This document shows, piece after piece, positions 19,411 through 30,623 of a DNA stretch of 64,000 bases. The stretch is from the NCBI GenBank assembly GCA_019915015.1, contig JAHBBC010000001.1:248001-312000 (forward strand), read 5' to 3'. The notes beneath the pieces were generated by a model. It saw only the letters and a program-made list of their open reading frames with translations. It searched no databases and was not told the origin of the DNA. Position numbers and translations under genes: made by a program. The number at the start of each line of letters is the position of its first letter. The stretch's first letter is position 1. Source of the stretch: Auriscalpium vulgare (Eukaryota; Basidiomycota; Agaricomycetes; Russulales; Auriscalpiaceae).

Positions 19411-20930
19411 CTGTGCGTCGACTACGGGAATACAACTCCGTGCAGGTTGACAGGCGGCAAAGATTGGGCGCCTTCGCAGTGCATGGGCATGAGGAATGAG
19501 CAGAGCCTCGACTGCAGCATCTGGATTCGCGGATCAGTTACCCTAGGAATTCGTGAGTGCGCTGTTTGAGGCTCATCTTAGATTCCTTCAACTTGATCGC
19601 ATATCCTCACCCAACATTGGACCATGAGCATAAAGGCGCATGCAGGATGGACGAGTGCTGCATATACACTGTGTCAAGTAGCAGAGGTGAGCCAGGTCAG
19701 GCCAACGAGATAGCGCGCCAGTCCGATTGCAGAACTAGAGCACAGATTGCTGCTCAGTTGGGGTCGCGGGCCCCTGAGGCCACACACATTGAGCCTGGTG
19801 TTCCTGGGTCGTTTTTCCTATGCATGCGTTGTGGGGGATGCGGGCCACCACGGATTGGGGAATCAATGTGGTCTCCGGGGAAACACGATGCAACCAATGG
19901 TCAATGGTACCATGTAGACATTGCGCGGTTGTGGCACGAAGCCCAAGAAGAGCGAATGAGACTCAGGGTCGTCAGAATGAAATGAGGCCGGCGACGCACC
20001 GGATATGCTTGCACACCCACACGAACTACTACTCAAACAGACCTCTTGCTTGCAATCACCATGCTTGGAATCAATCAATTGCTCGTGGTACGGGGTTCAA
20101 CTACGCAGCAAATTCCCAGCAACATTTCAAGTGATCAATTGGCGCATGGGGTGCGGAGGATGCGAGTAAGCTATATGCGTCGCAAAAAAGCTGGATGAGG
20201 GATGAGACGCGTGTGTGATTTCCTCGGGGCAGATTTCCGCAGATCCAGGACACGGCAGGACGGGCGGGCTTTGGCTCGTCAGCCTCCGCTTGCGCAAAGG
20301 TCCGGCCACCATACCCCAGCGGCCACGTCTCGGATCCAGAGCACTCGTCGCCGCTTGACGCAGGGTGCTTGGGCACGCCGCTGAGGCCGATACTGCCGGG
20401 CGGGACCTGCGCAAATGGCGATCCGTCGGTGCACGCTGGCAGTGCAGAGGCCGGGTGACGGCTTGCACGGATCATGACGAAGGACACCGTGGTTACCACG
20501 CACCGGAGCAGCAGCGCAGACGTGCATCATATTCAGATCGCCGGGATCGCGCTAATGCGTCACTTCACCGGTGAGCCGATGATCGAACCCAAGTCGATGC
20601 GGCGCACTATATTCCGAATCCACTAGAGCTTCGAGCCCGACTGTGGTGTCGAGTGGCGTGACTCGGAGAGCGACGAAGAACGAGCCGGAGCTAGGGGTGG
20701 CGGGGGCTCATATGGGGCTCTATGACTACGATCTGGGCGAGGCGTAGTGTGTCAGTCATAGTCAGAAAGATGGTTGGCTCGACGAGGCGCACCATCGGCA
20801 CAACGCATCCGAGTCGGCGCCTCTGCATCTCCCACCTCGGTCTGTCCAAGCTGCCACAGGCATCCGTATGCGGCGCGCGAGTACTTGTTGAGTGTACCGC
20901 GAGGAAGGGTAGACGGTGTGGCCACGAGCG
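19411..20930. other. No confident gene
   Basis: Open frames at 19557-19985 (+) and 20101-20499 (-) have protein-like length but no recognisable domain and no convincing splice structure. Positions 20765-20850 (GGCTCGACGAGGCGCACCAT...) resemble 29410-29490 near the broken A2 gene, so this may be decayed family-A 3' sequence. Confidence 0.35.
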
Positions 20931-21469
20931 ATAATGACGGCGGGGAGAAAGAGGTGGTGAGGGCATCGCTGGCAGTGGCGACGCGATATGGGCGCACGGC
21001 ACGTGCCGCTATTGCGTCGACGCGCTCCCTCCTCACGCCAAACATGCCGCCACGCATAAATACCCTCCCACTTTTCGATCTCGCATAGCTCTCTTTCCTC
21101 CCACCTCCATGTCATTACGCCCACCCCGCGCCTTCCTCATCATGCCCTTTTCCGCCCCTCGCCACTTGAATATGTTTTCTCCAAAGTGCGCACCAGTACT
21201 GGTCTATGATGTCTTACTAATTGAGGAGCAGAGCCGCTTCAAGTTCTGCCACGCGCGAGGTACTTTGCGTTGGGCTTTGTGTCCTTCGCTTGGGCTTTCA
21301 ACACCGCCGACCGGCTTCACAATCGAGAAACTCCCAGGTAAATGATACGGTGCAATTGGCTCTCACTTGGCTGAGAGTTCTATCATAGCCTCCTTACTGC
21401 AGTATATGTGATGCTGCACGAGCGTGCGTAGCCAAAGTGGTACGCGCATCGGTTCTAATGTTTCTCTAC
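20930..21469 (+). repeat. Leader/promoter repeat Y1 (related to X)
   Basis: Contains a CGCATAAATA TATA-like box (near 21052), a pyrimidine-rich leader and an ORF start like those of X. The inverted partner is at 63563-64000, running off the window edge. It ends exactly where the SINE-like repeat begins (21470). Confidence 0.7.
21109..21345 (+). CDS. Short ORF with hydrophobic leader, 78 aa (Y1)
   Basis: MSLRPPRAFLIMPFSAPRH start, related to the X leader, then VLVYDVLLIEEQS. A possible donor (GGTAAATG) lies at the end, so more exons may once have followed. Compared with Y2 (minus strand near 63900-63690) this copy carries an extra stretch of about 35 nt near 21235 that changes the frame. Probably a decaying gene. 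Function unknown. Confidence 0.35.
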   Translation: MSLRPPRAFLIMPFSAPRHLNMFSPKCAPVLVYDVLLIEEQSRFKFCHARGTLRWALCPSLGLSTPPTGFTIEKLPGK

Positions 21470-22334
21470 TTGCTGGGAGTGGGCCGATGCATGGCACGGC
21501 GGTACGATTCTGCCCTTATTATGGGAGTTCTTATTTTATCAGATATGCATAATAAAAGTACATTGAATGATAAAGACTACTTTGACTTGACTGATACGTT
21601 CAGAGCCCCTGCATTGCTATGTGACATAGGGCAACAGTGGGTGGGCAGTCCTGGACAGTGCCAAGCAACAGTGCCTGATCAGGGTGGATGCTGGTGAAGC
21701 TGGGCAGTGCCGCGTGGTGTTGGATGACACTTGGCAATACAATCCTGGTTCCTGGGCAACACAACAATAAATACTATGGAGGGCTGCCAGAGGTGGCTGA
21801 GCGACATTGCGTCTCCACAGAAGCGAACATGATTAGTCAAGATGATGACATCATTCCGGGTTTTAAATGCATGTTAAAACCCGGAATTATGTCATCATCT
21901 TTACACTTCTGCTCATATTACCCGGGCTGTTCAATTGGCTGTTCTACAATATCTGTAGGCATGACATGGTCTGAAAAGTGCTTTATATGTAAGAAGCCGC
22001 TGAGAGATGCTGAGTCTCTGCAGAAGCAAACATGATTAGTCATGATGATGACATCATTGCGGGTTTTAAATGCATTCTTAAAACCCGGAATGATGTCATC
22101 ATCCTTACACTTCTGCTCATGCTACCCAGGCTGTTTGATTACTCAGCATTATCTGTAGGCACTACATGGTCCAAGAAATGCTGTACATGTAACAATTCAT
22201 ATGAATTGCTTGGAGCAAAAGGGACGGAGGGAAAACACAAGTGGACAGAGCGTGGGAATGAATTACTAAAAAAGGCGATGGAAATAGTCGTTGCATGGGT
22301 CGAAAAAATGCTGTATGTAGATTACATAAGAAAC
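21470..22334 (+). repeat. SINE-like repeat copy A
   Basis: Begins TTGCTGGGAGTGGGCCGA. At 21499-21513 there is a tRNA T-arm-like stem-loop (GCGG, TACGATT loop, CTGC). It contains two near-palindromes (21841-21899 and about 22043-22103) as part of an internal duplication of about 200 bp. It ends GATTACATAAGAAAC directly against copy B. Confidence 0.6.
21841..21899. repeat. Near-palindrome with 25-bp arms
   Basis: Arms 21841-21865 and 21875-21899 pair with a single mismatch around a 9-base spacer. Related palindromes occur at about 22043-22103, 22561-22614 and 27603-27658. All share the ATGACATCATTCCGGGTTT core. Confidence 0.9.
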
Positions 22335-22897
22335 TTGCTGGGAGTGGGCCGACACGTAGCGGCGGTACGATTCCGCTCCAATGTCTCACTTCTGGGTTTC
22401 TGGTTACATAATCAAAAATATACATGAAAAAACAGTACTGAGCGACACTACAACACAACTGGTGGCCCTGGGAATAGCCCGGGATACTGAACGATGGTTA
22501 GCACTGGAGGGCATTATATTGCGTGTGCAGTTGCAGCCTGAGGTGGTTGCTGTGAGAGCGATGACATCATTCCGGGTTCTAAATGTAATTTTAAACCCCG
22601 GAGTGATGTCATCATATTTCCGCCTGTGTTGTCCTGCGCTGCTTATTTCCTGCAATATCACTGTTTGTCAACTTATGTATTTGTTTCATGGTCTAATAAA
22701 TGGTGTATCTGGGCAATCATTAGTTTACATTGTGTGGAGCAAAAGGGAGGAGGGGTAAAGTCGTCAGTCAACAAAGCGTGCGAGTGAAGTTCCAAAAAAG
22801 GCGACTGAGATAGTCGTTGCATGGGTCAAAAAATGCTGTATGTAGATTACATAAGAAACAATTCGAAGGAATCGTAATGATTCATAGGAATCGTAAC
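22335..22897 (+). repeat. SINE-like repeat copy B
   Basis: Same head as copy A. The T-arm-like hairpin at 22362-22376 pairs perfectly (GCGG and CCGC around TACGATT), and its core is one mismatch from the pol III B-box consensus. One palindrome lies at 22561-22614. The 3' end carries two tandem GATTCnnAGGAATCGTAA units, like the short tandem tails of some non-LTR-mobilised repeats. Confidence 0.6.
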
Positions 22898-25380
22898 ATC
22901 GTCATGTCTTCTGCTCTGATAAGATACAGTGCCCTCCAAGCCGCTCGTAAGCTCCTCCGATGAAACATCCTGGATGAACGGCTCTTGCGCTCTTGGACGT
23001 TGGGCGACCGCGATGCGAATGACCCGCTTGCTGCGACACCGTCAGCTGGACGCGGTTGGTCGGCGGTGGCAGGCGCAACGCGCTGCCCCTACAGTGGGGT
23101 TTGCCGAATGCGGTGGCGGATGCATCCCACCATGATCGATTTTCCCAGAGGACGTTGATACGCCTGGTTCTGCGGTGTGCGGAGATCTCACTTCAATTTT
23201 CGAACTTTCGTCAAGTCGAGAGTTTCGCTTCAGAGTCACCTGACTTCGGAATTTGGCCAGAGATTTCAACCCAGTCACTTCGGAACTTTCCGAAGTCACG
23301 TGACTTCGGATTCCGAACTCGCACCGGTCTCGGCCCGCTAGCACAGCCTCCATGGATCTTTCCGAAGCGCCCGCACGTGATTCGGTCCAGACTTCACAAG
23401 CCCATCATCATCAGACACGCCCCAAACGTGATCCAGAGTCGAAACACTCACAGATTGTTGGGCTATGCCGCATCTAGGCCATATCCACTCCAGAACATTG
23501 CCCCCTCGTTCCCAGTATTGTCCCCTCCATTCCGACCCTACCTCGAGCCCTCCAGATGTGGTTCGCTGAGTTTCTAGCTGCGTCGAACCGCTACGCAACG
23601 TAATACTTCGGAACTTCGGATGATAGCCGCAGCGACTTCGGAACGCTGATGGGACCCGCCGAGCTACAGGCACCGAAACGGGCCAATCGCACCGCTACAG
23701 ACGGACACACACCCCCGAGACCCCCGTAGGGCGTCGAGGCACCAACACGACCACCATGCGCTACTCCCGAGGCCAGGCGACACAGCTGCGAGAACGAGGC
23801 AGTGTAGGGGAGGCGTACCGTGGAGAGGCGAGACTTAGCAGGGCGCGGGTGCACGGACCGTGGGAGAGCTGACGAAGCAGCGGTATATAGATGCGATTTG
23901 AGCTCTTGTATAGACACTTTTGGACCTCGGGGCCTACACCTGAGACTACACCTTTCATTTCCACAACGCAGTGACCTCTGCTAGACGCGACCGGAACCGA
24001 CTAGGCCGGCAAGATGACTTAGGCAGCGGGACGGGGCCGGCCATCGGGTCGCACTCTCACCGCAACACTACGGGCCACGCCGCCCAGACCCAACCGCAGA
24101 CTGGAGTGATACAGTGTGGTAGGGCATTTGTGACTGACGTTTATGTTATAGGATAGTGGCCACGGACGGTACAGATGAAGACGGTCGGGTCGGACGGTCG
24201 GTGCTACACGGCGACGCGCACGGAACTCACGACGGCAGCCGCGAACAGACGAAGACCTCTACCGACACGAGAGGGCGCGTCGTACGATGGTCGGGTAGTG
24301 CGGGGCAGATAGGCTAAGAGGCAAGGCCAGGACCCATGGGGTCCTGGGTGGTTTTGTTCGGGTCACGGTCGCGATCTTGGTTCCTTCCTCCGATCCACCA
24401 CTTCTTGGGCCAGCGGTTGGCTGCTCGCTCCCTCCATTTCTATCGACGTTCCCCGGGCCTTCCCCAGGGTTCATCTCATCAACGTGTTCCGAAGTTAGGC
24501 GCACAATCCCACTGTGGAGTCCCTTATGTTTCATTGTCTTAGGTTTCATGACTACTCTTCTCAGGCTTTCTAGCAATGGCGTTCGACTTACCGTTTGCTT
24601 GCGACTTACTCATTTCTTGTGATCTTGACCCACTTGCTTCGTGTTTTGTTCTACTTATGCTCTTGTTTGTTCGCACGGCTGTATATTACTTCGGACTCAC
24701 TCGTAGTATATATAGGACTTGTCAGTACGATATTCTGCATCATATCATATGCCCACTTCTTCCCCCTCATAGTGAGACTCTCACTAGAGACCCTCCTCGA
24801 CCTCTCGCATTGTCAAAGCGTTTCTGACTTTGCACCTTTCGACTTAGACTTCGACTTCGCCTTCGCCGCACGCCGCACGTATAGTATTTGACTTCGACTT
24901 CGGATCTCGACTCCGACTTCGACTTCGCCTTTGACGCACGTATCGTATTCGCCTTTCGTACCCTCCTTTGTCATTCAACTTCGACTTCAACTCCAACTTT
25001 GGCTCCATCACTTCGGCACTTCGGCTCCATCACTTCGGCACTTCAGCTTCATCACTTCGACACTTCGGAACCACGGCATTCAACTTCGACTTTGCCTACG
25101 TTGCACGACCACTCGACGCCCCGCAGATCGTAACATCCTCACACTTCCTCGTCCTTCCTAGTTTGGATCACTCCCGAACTCACTGCTATCACGCTACGAC
25201 CACCCCGATCCCACTTTGGAGACGCTCCCGGAGACTTCGGGACCACTGACGACTCGCCCCTCACACAACGGTACCGTGCACTGCACTCTAGGGATAGGTA
25301 CCGGCTGGTACCCATCAACGTCACATTCAGTGACAGGCTTGTAGCTTGAAGCTTGAAGAGCTTCGAATATATCCATCCAT
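22898..25380. repeat. Gene-poor region with CTTCGG-type simple repeats
   Basis: Around 23190-23310 and 24840-25080 short direct and inverted motifs recur (ACTTCGGAA, CTTCGACTT, GGCTCCATCACTTCGGCA). They produce Phe/Asp/Ser-rich spurious ORFs. The TTC/GAA alternation resembles heat-shock-element half-sites but is most simply a degenerate satellite. No gene recognised. Confidence 0.5.
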
Positions 25381-25455
25381 TTGGAGCTGCCAGCGACCGC
25401 CGCTTTCATTATTGACCCTCATGCTGGCCAAACCCGACAGAGTCGAGATCTTGCG

Positions 25456-25463
25456 CATAAAAG
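25456..25463 (+). promoter_or_regulatory. TATA-like box upstream of the 265-aa gene
   Basis: CATAAAAG lies about 70 nt upstream of ATG 25532, a usual spacing for a fungal pol II promoter. Confidence 0.45.
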
Positions 25464-25531
25464 TACCCCATGTGTTTCCTAATGGTTCTCGCCGTCCTCG
25501 TCGCCGCCAACATCGTCAGTCAACGACCATA

Positions 25532-26436
25532 ATGTCTGCGCCCACGTCTCCGCTCTCCGGCTCTCCGCCACTTCCCAACGCACCCGGCATTGCCTCGTCA
25601 TCTACAGATGGCGAGCAGTCGTCACCAGGCCTCACGGAGTCGTCGGGCCTGTCCAGCCAGGGCATGCCCAACGAGGGAAGCGCACACGGTATGCGCATCT
25701 CATTATCTTCTCCGTCAGTATGCGATTGACGCTGTTTTCAGGTTCCTCTACTTCTTCACGTCGACGGGTCACACAGGACCTTGAGGAGATTCTAGCCGGT
25801 TTTGCCAACCAGACCATCAACGCCAATGCGGGCAACGAGGGCAACGAGGCCGACGACACCCACAACGCCCATGGTGCCGACAACGCCCCCGACGCCGACA
25901 ATGTCCCCGACGCCGACGACGCCCCCGACGCCGACGAGGCCCCCAACGCAGATGACACCCCCGACTCCCACGACGCCGACGGGACCCAGGCTGCACAGAT
26001 CAATCAGCGGCAAGACCCTGTCGACGAGCGCGTGCAGGGCAAGCTCACGCTCGAACAGATTGAATCCGCCGTCACCGTGAGTGCGGTCGCATTGACCCAG
26101 CGCGAGACGTAGCTTAACATTGAACACCAGGAGTGTATGGCGCGTCTTACCGTCCAACGCAAGGATTGGAAGGAGCAGGCGACGCGTGACGCCGACTCAG
26201 AACACAATGTGCGGACGGACGACTTCCTCCGTGAGCACCTCGTCCGCTGGGAGGCGCACCTCGTCCGCTGGGAGGCGCACCTCATCCGCCAGGAGGAGCA
26301 GCTCGTCATCGACCGCGCGGAGTGGATGAAGAGGATAGATCGGCTCGACGCGGCGTGCAAAGCCACACACAAGGATCGGCTCGACACCGTTGACTTAAGG
26401 GAGAAGGCCGTCCTCCTAAGGGAGCAGGCCGTGTGA
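25532..26436 (+). CDS. Unknown 265-aa acidic and coiled-coil protein
   Basis: Model join(25532..25688, 25742..26076, 26131..26436): the three exons give 798 nt in frame, and both introns are GT-AG. Residues 1-60 are Ser/Pro-rich. Residues about 85-125 are an acidic low-complexity tract of Asn/Asp/Ala/Pro repeats such as DAPDADE, encoded by a GC-rich minisatellite. The C-terminal 100 residues are highly charged and helical (RKDWKEQATRDADSEH ... KAVLLREQAV), with an exact 7-residue tandem duplication (LVRWEAH), and predict a coiled coil. There is no membrane segment or catalytic motif. I do not recognise it. It sits inside the 6.5-kb insertion, so it may be carried by that mobile DNA. It starts at the ATG nearest the TATA box. 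Confidence 0.6.
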
Positions 26437-27288
26437 GCACAGCAGGAAGAAATGGGGCGGCTCGGTCTTATTCAGTGGTTGACCAAAGGGTGTTTTTTCA
26501 TTTGAAGCTGTGTACGTTCTCTTGCTCTCGCCGCCTCTGTAGTCACGAGTCGCATTTTGTTCTCAATAACAAGTTGTGCCCACATTCTTTGATGCCGGGC
26601 ACGTTCACTAAATTGCAACCAAACTGCGAGCGGGATGTACACATATGCGTCTTCCTTTCCCCATGAATGCTCCCTTGATGTCAACCTAAATGCATAGATA
26701 ACTGCAGCTCGACGAATTCCGGCGTCAATAACCAGGTCATCAACTCGGAGCTCATGGGCAAGCTCTTCCTGACACCCCTCCTCGAGCCGCTCCCCTCGCC
26801 GTAATGCACGACCACCGAGAGGCACTGCAAGAAGACTCAGTGCGAGTGCTGGAAATAACGAAGATGCATACTCAAGGACGCTCATGATTGTCAATGTTCG
26901 GTGTCCCAGGTTGAAGAATGACACCGTTGGGAGAGTAGGAAGCCGCGCGATGATGCGAGCATCTTCTGAGAATAACCGTGGACCTCCGCTGGCTGCAATG
27001 CACAACGAATAGAGCCAAAAATAGAAGACGCACGTTCCCGCAGCTCGCATCGTTGCGCTCTTCTTGACGGCCAGGTGCACTTCGGCGAGACGCGCTGGGT
27101 GCCCGAGCACCTGCAACCTCTTCACTCCTCTGTCTGCCCTGCTATAGCGCAGCGTCGCGAAAGCTTCACCGCCCACGCAGACAACCGAGGGAAAGCGGAG
27201 ATAGCGTGGACGGGTGAAAGCCTATACGTGCGGGAGTCCTCGTTGCCGGTGTGTAGCTCGCCGGCGATGTTCGCCAGCACGTCAAGAC
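26437..27288. other. No complete gene; possible C-terminal exon relic
   Basis: The plus strand about 26710-26803 reads NSGVNNQVINSELMGKLFL and ends at a TAA, looking like the last exon of a protein gene with no visible upstream part. The minus-strand frame 26472-27176 is long but shows no domain. Confidence 0.3.
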
Positions 27289-27940
27289 TTGCTGGGAGTG
27301 GGCCGACGCTTAGCGCGGCAGTACAATTCCAAGCTCAATACAGGGCTGGATGATCCTGTAACTCTGTACAATTGCAAGTACATGAAATAATGATGAAGAC
27401 TACTTAATTAATGCTATAACACTATCCCTGAAACACTTCGGTAACATGTGTGCTCTCTCAAGCCATGGGTACTAAGCACCAAATGGGGTTGTCACTGCTG
27501 GCCAGCCTTGAGCCTGCATCAGAGCAAGGTTACGACCCCTGGGCTGGGGCACGTTTTGAGTAAACAACATAATATCAACATGATCACGTGTAATAATGTC
27601 AGCGATGATGTCATTCCGGGGTCTTAAATTTTGTTTAAAACCCGGAGTGATGTCATCGTCTTTCTGCTACCGCTGTTCAAGCCCTGCAATATATCACTGT
27701 TTTGCAGCTTCTGTAGGTGCTCTATGGTCTGAAATATACTGCAAATGGAGCAATGTATGTGAATCATTCCGGGCAAATGAGAGGAAGGTGAAAGTGCAAG
27801 TGGATGTGAGTGGACATAGCGTGGGAGTGAATTCCCAAAAAAGGCGACACAGATGATCGTTGCATGGGGTCGAAAAAACGCTGTATATGGATGACATAAG
27901 CAACGATTCGTAGGAATCGTAACGATTCAAAGGAATCGTA
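27289..27940 (+). repeat. SINE-like repeat copy C
   Basis: Same 5' head as copies A and B, but the T-arm-like region is degenerate (GGCAGTACAATTCC). One palindrome at 27603-27658. The 3' tail has two GATTCnnAGGAATCGTAA units ending at 27940, where the insertion's right flank begins. Confidence 0.6.
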
Positions 27941-27944
27941 ACGT

Positions 27945-28705
27945 GGAACTTCTGAATGATGGCTTTACAGATGATTGAGTACGGCGCACGGCATACCACT
28001 CGCCGAACATGGGCGGGTATCCGTATTTGTATTCTCGAATCCTCATGTGTGTAGTGCAGCGGCTTGTCAATGATCATGTATGCGGCTGGCGCTCTCAGGA
28101 TTCCGCGGGCATCAACTGAAGGTATGAGAACAGCGCATACATTCACGATGACGCTGCTATAGAGTACTTACACCGTGTCGCTGATATGGAGATGTGCATC
28201 GAACAGCCTGACAAGAGCACGCAACGGCGGCCTCGAAGGACGAGACCAGGGCATCCTGAGCGCTGCCGCTGACTGATCAAGTATGGCTTGAGAGAGTACA
28301 CCCGCCGACGCAGAGAACGAAGCTTGATATGCATAATTGGCTTGTTGCGGCGGCATGTCCCGGTCTTCGACGCGGCGCATTCAGAGCGGCACGCCCGGCC
28401 CAGAACCGGAAGTCGTCCGGTAGGATATTCGGAGCGTACTGCACCACCTGCACGACCTGGTGAGTAGATTTGGTGCGGCTTAAGGATCGACCTGGCGGGC
28501 AGGTAACGACAGGGATTGGCGTCACCATGGCGGGAGTTGAGCGCAAAATCATACGCGGCCACAGGTTGCTGAGGTGATCCTGCAGCGAGCGATTGTAAAC
28601 GCTCGTACTTGTGGGCAGATATGCGGGCAGCGGGCCTATGATGGTGGGCGGATCCAGAGAGGACTGCCAGTGTGATGTATCCCGTCGCACTGAATGTTGA
28701 CGCAT
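27945..28705 (-). other. Exon-like ORFs of an unknown, probably broken gene
   Basis: The minus strand has open stretches at 28705-28277 and 28146-27945. The second (KPLHYTHEDSRIQI ... RRVVCRAPYS) is repeated inverted at 63441-63562, where it lacks one codon and runs out of frame. The first stretch contains PDDFRFWAGRAALN. No family recognised. Confidence 0.3.
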
Positions 28706-28799
28706 GAGCCAGGACTATGCTTGATAGGCTGCGCGCGGTCGTTGAGCCGGATTAGCGCGACAGGGAGGAGTACTCGTCAGGAATCATGTAGACCGTGCT

Positions 28800-28975
28800 T
28801 TCTCGACATGGATGCGAGTTCGGCTCGCAAAGAGCGCGACTGGACTGGCGCGCATCGGGCGAAGGGCCAGCTCGAACGCGATCTTGCTAATGCGGAGAAA
28901 CCCCAGCTTGTCGCCCATGAAGGCAAATTTCAGGTTCAGAGCCTGAAGGAACGGCTACTGTTGGACTGACGCGCA
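28800..28975 (+). repeat. Segment inverted at 49960-50145
   Basis: Encodes ERDWTGAHRAKGQLERDL. The minus strand near 50110-50040 encodes ERDWSGELRAMGQLERNA. The two diverged segments each sit about 0.5-1 kb outside a family-A gene (A2, A3), so they mark the edge of an older inverted duplication. Confidence 0.65.
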
Positions 28976-29388
28976 GGAGTCTGCACAATTTTGGCGGTCC
29001 GGAATGGCGCGTGGGCCAAGAGGCAGAATTTGCCTGTCGCGAGATCATTGTGAGCGCAGCAGGGAGGGCAGCTCCGACCCATGGCCAGCTAGTTGTCTAA
29101 GACTTAGTGATTTTTAGTGAAGTCGACGCTGGACGTCGGTCAATCGACGCACCTCAAGATCTGCTCCTCGATTTTTGCAGGCCTTCCAGTGGAGCTTTAG
29201 AGAGATTTATTGAACGTGAAGCAGGCGAGACGGTGGAAGGAAGAGTCTGAGGCCTTCGGCGCTGAAGTCGGCGCAAAGCTGCTGGACGTGTGTAGTGACG
29301 TGGTCTTGTCGAGAAATCACCATGCACCCCGCGCTCATACAGATGATGCCGCAATCCCAGTCTGTGTACCAGCAGGATGCGTCGCATG

Positions 29389-30623
29389 TCAGTGTATAGT
29401 AGTCTGGTTTGGCTCGACGAGCCTGAGACGCACCATGGGCACGACGCGTAGCGCTTCAGGCCGGCCGCTCCATCTCCGACCCCAGCCTCCGGGTGTGCAG
29501 ATGACGATGATGACGGTGGAATACATGCCCTGCAACGCCAGCCAGCCGTAAGCGGCTGTAAGTTGTGAGGCAGACTGGCGGGCACACCGTGAGCTGCGGG
29601 AATAGGTTGATGAAACTGTACAGCCCAGGCTGTTGTGTGGAGGCCAACGGCCACAGGATGACCATGTATAGCTGCGCTTCAAAGGTCAGCTCACCGCTAA
29701 CAACAAGAAAGTCGTAGGAAGTTACCCAGAAGGCGCAATACAGCGCGCCGGACTCCACGAGGAGGAGAAGGACGGCCAGCGCGCTATCGCGTCCCATTTT
29801 GATGTGCACCGCCTGCGAGTAGCGATGGTGAATCCTAAGACCGTGTTAGCGCGAGCAAGAATTTCAAACAAGCATGATGTTGGGGTTCTCACCAAGCACG
29901 GTACGCGATCAAGCCGGTGGCGACGCCGTTTGTGAGCAGCGTGAGTACTAGGCTCGCGAAATAAAGCTTGACCGGGTGGAAGTCCCACAGCCTGCCCCGT
30001 TAGCCGATGCACATGGCTTGTGAGTGACCACGGGCGCAAGATATCACGGTCACGACCATCTGTGCGAGCTGCACCAGAACGACAGCGGATGTGCAGAACA
30101 GGAGAACTAAAGGGCCAACGACGATGCGCCAGCTGTCCGAAGATGAACGGTGTATTCATTCGATTAGATCCCTTCGAATACTTTCATGTGTTGCTTACAT
30201 GGACGGTAGGAATTGAATACGAAATGCCGTCGAGAACTGTCGCCTGTGCGTAAGACTTCGCAGAGTTCGGGATAGCATCCACCGGATTGAGCGCCAAAAT
30301 TTGAAGATAATCAACAATGTGGAGCACTACGCTGGCAGTCGACACCAGGTACATGACGAGGGTCGCGCCGACCAGACACATGTTTGTCACATTCCCCTTG
30401 ATTTTGCGACTACGAGATGGCAAAGGAAGTGAATGTCAGCACATGGACGGAGGAGGCAGGGCACGCACCAGAGTATGAGCAGAGTAAATCAGAGAAGCGA
30501 GTATATGCCTGCATATCAACGTCAGAGGACTAATGCTAACGCACAACGCTGGAACTGACCATATTGATAAACGTCGGCGAGCAGGGAGAGTGCAGAAACC
30601 TGGACTTGCAGCCTGAGGGCCAT
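29389..30623 (-). pseudogene. Family A membrane-protein pseudogene (A2)
   Basis: Exon order and intron positions match A1, A3 and A4, but the copy is broken three ways. Exon 2 has a TGA in the YSLL segment. Exon 4 has lost 41 nt (relative to A4) exactly across the GDAIVVWRVWVIW motif, shifting the frame near 30135. A TAA replaces the GTDRG segment near 30003. The C-terminal exon also diverges after GMYSTVIIVIC. Other exons remain recognisable (TNMCLVGATLVMYLVSTASVVL; LYFASLVLTLLTNGV). Its closest inverted partner by flanking sequence is A3. Confidence 0.85.

Larger units (their letters stand above)
21470..27942. mobile_element. 6.5-kb insertion bounded by SINE-like repeat ends
   Basis: The sequences immediately left (ending TTTCTCTAC at 21469) and right (starting ACGTGGAAC at 27941) are directly joined, in reverse complement, at 63561-63566. 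That locus is thus an empty-site counterpart. Only the dinucleotide AC is shared by both flanks, a minimal target duplication at best. The left end is the 5' head of the SINE-like repeat and the right end is the 3' tail of another copy. The content is AT-richer than the surroundings and includes three repeat copies and a gene at 25.5 kb. Confidence 0.75.

Noticed and set aside
20575..20600. tRNA-like GGTTCGATC on the minus strand
   Set aside because: No cloverleaf can be drawn in the flanking sequence.
22360..22380. A tRNA gene at the T-arm-like hairpin
   Set aside because: No acceptor, D or anticodon arms can be folded around it; only the T-arm-like part is present.
21470..22897. Helitron or LTR interpretation of the SINE-like repeats
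   Set aside because: There is no CTRR 3' end with hairpin, no Rep/helicase, and no matching TG...CA terminal repeats.
24840..25130. ORFs rich in Phe/Asp/Ser
   Set aside because: They result from CTTCGACTT-type simple repeats in several frames and have no independent support.
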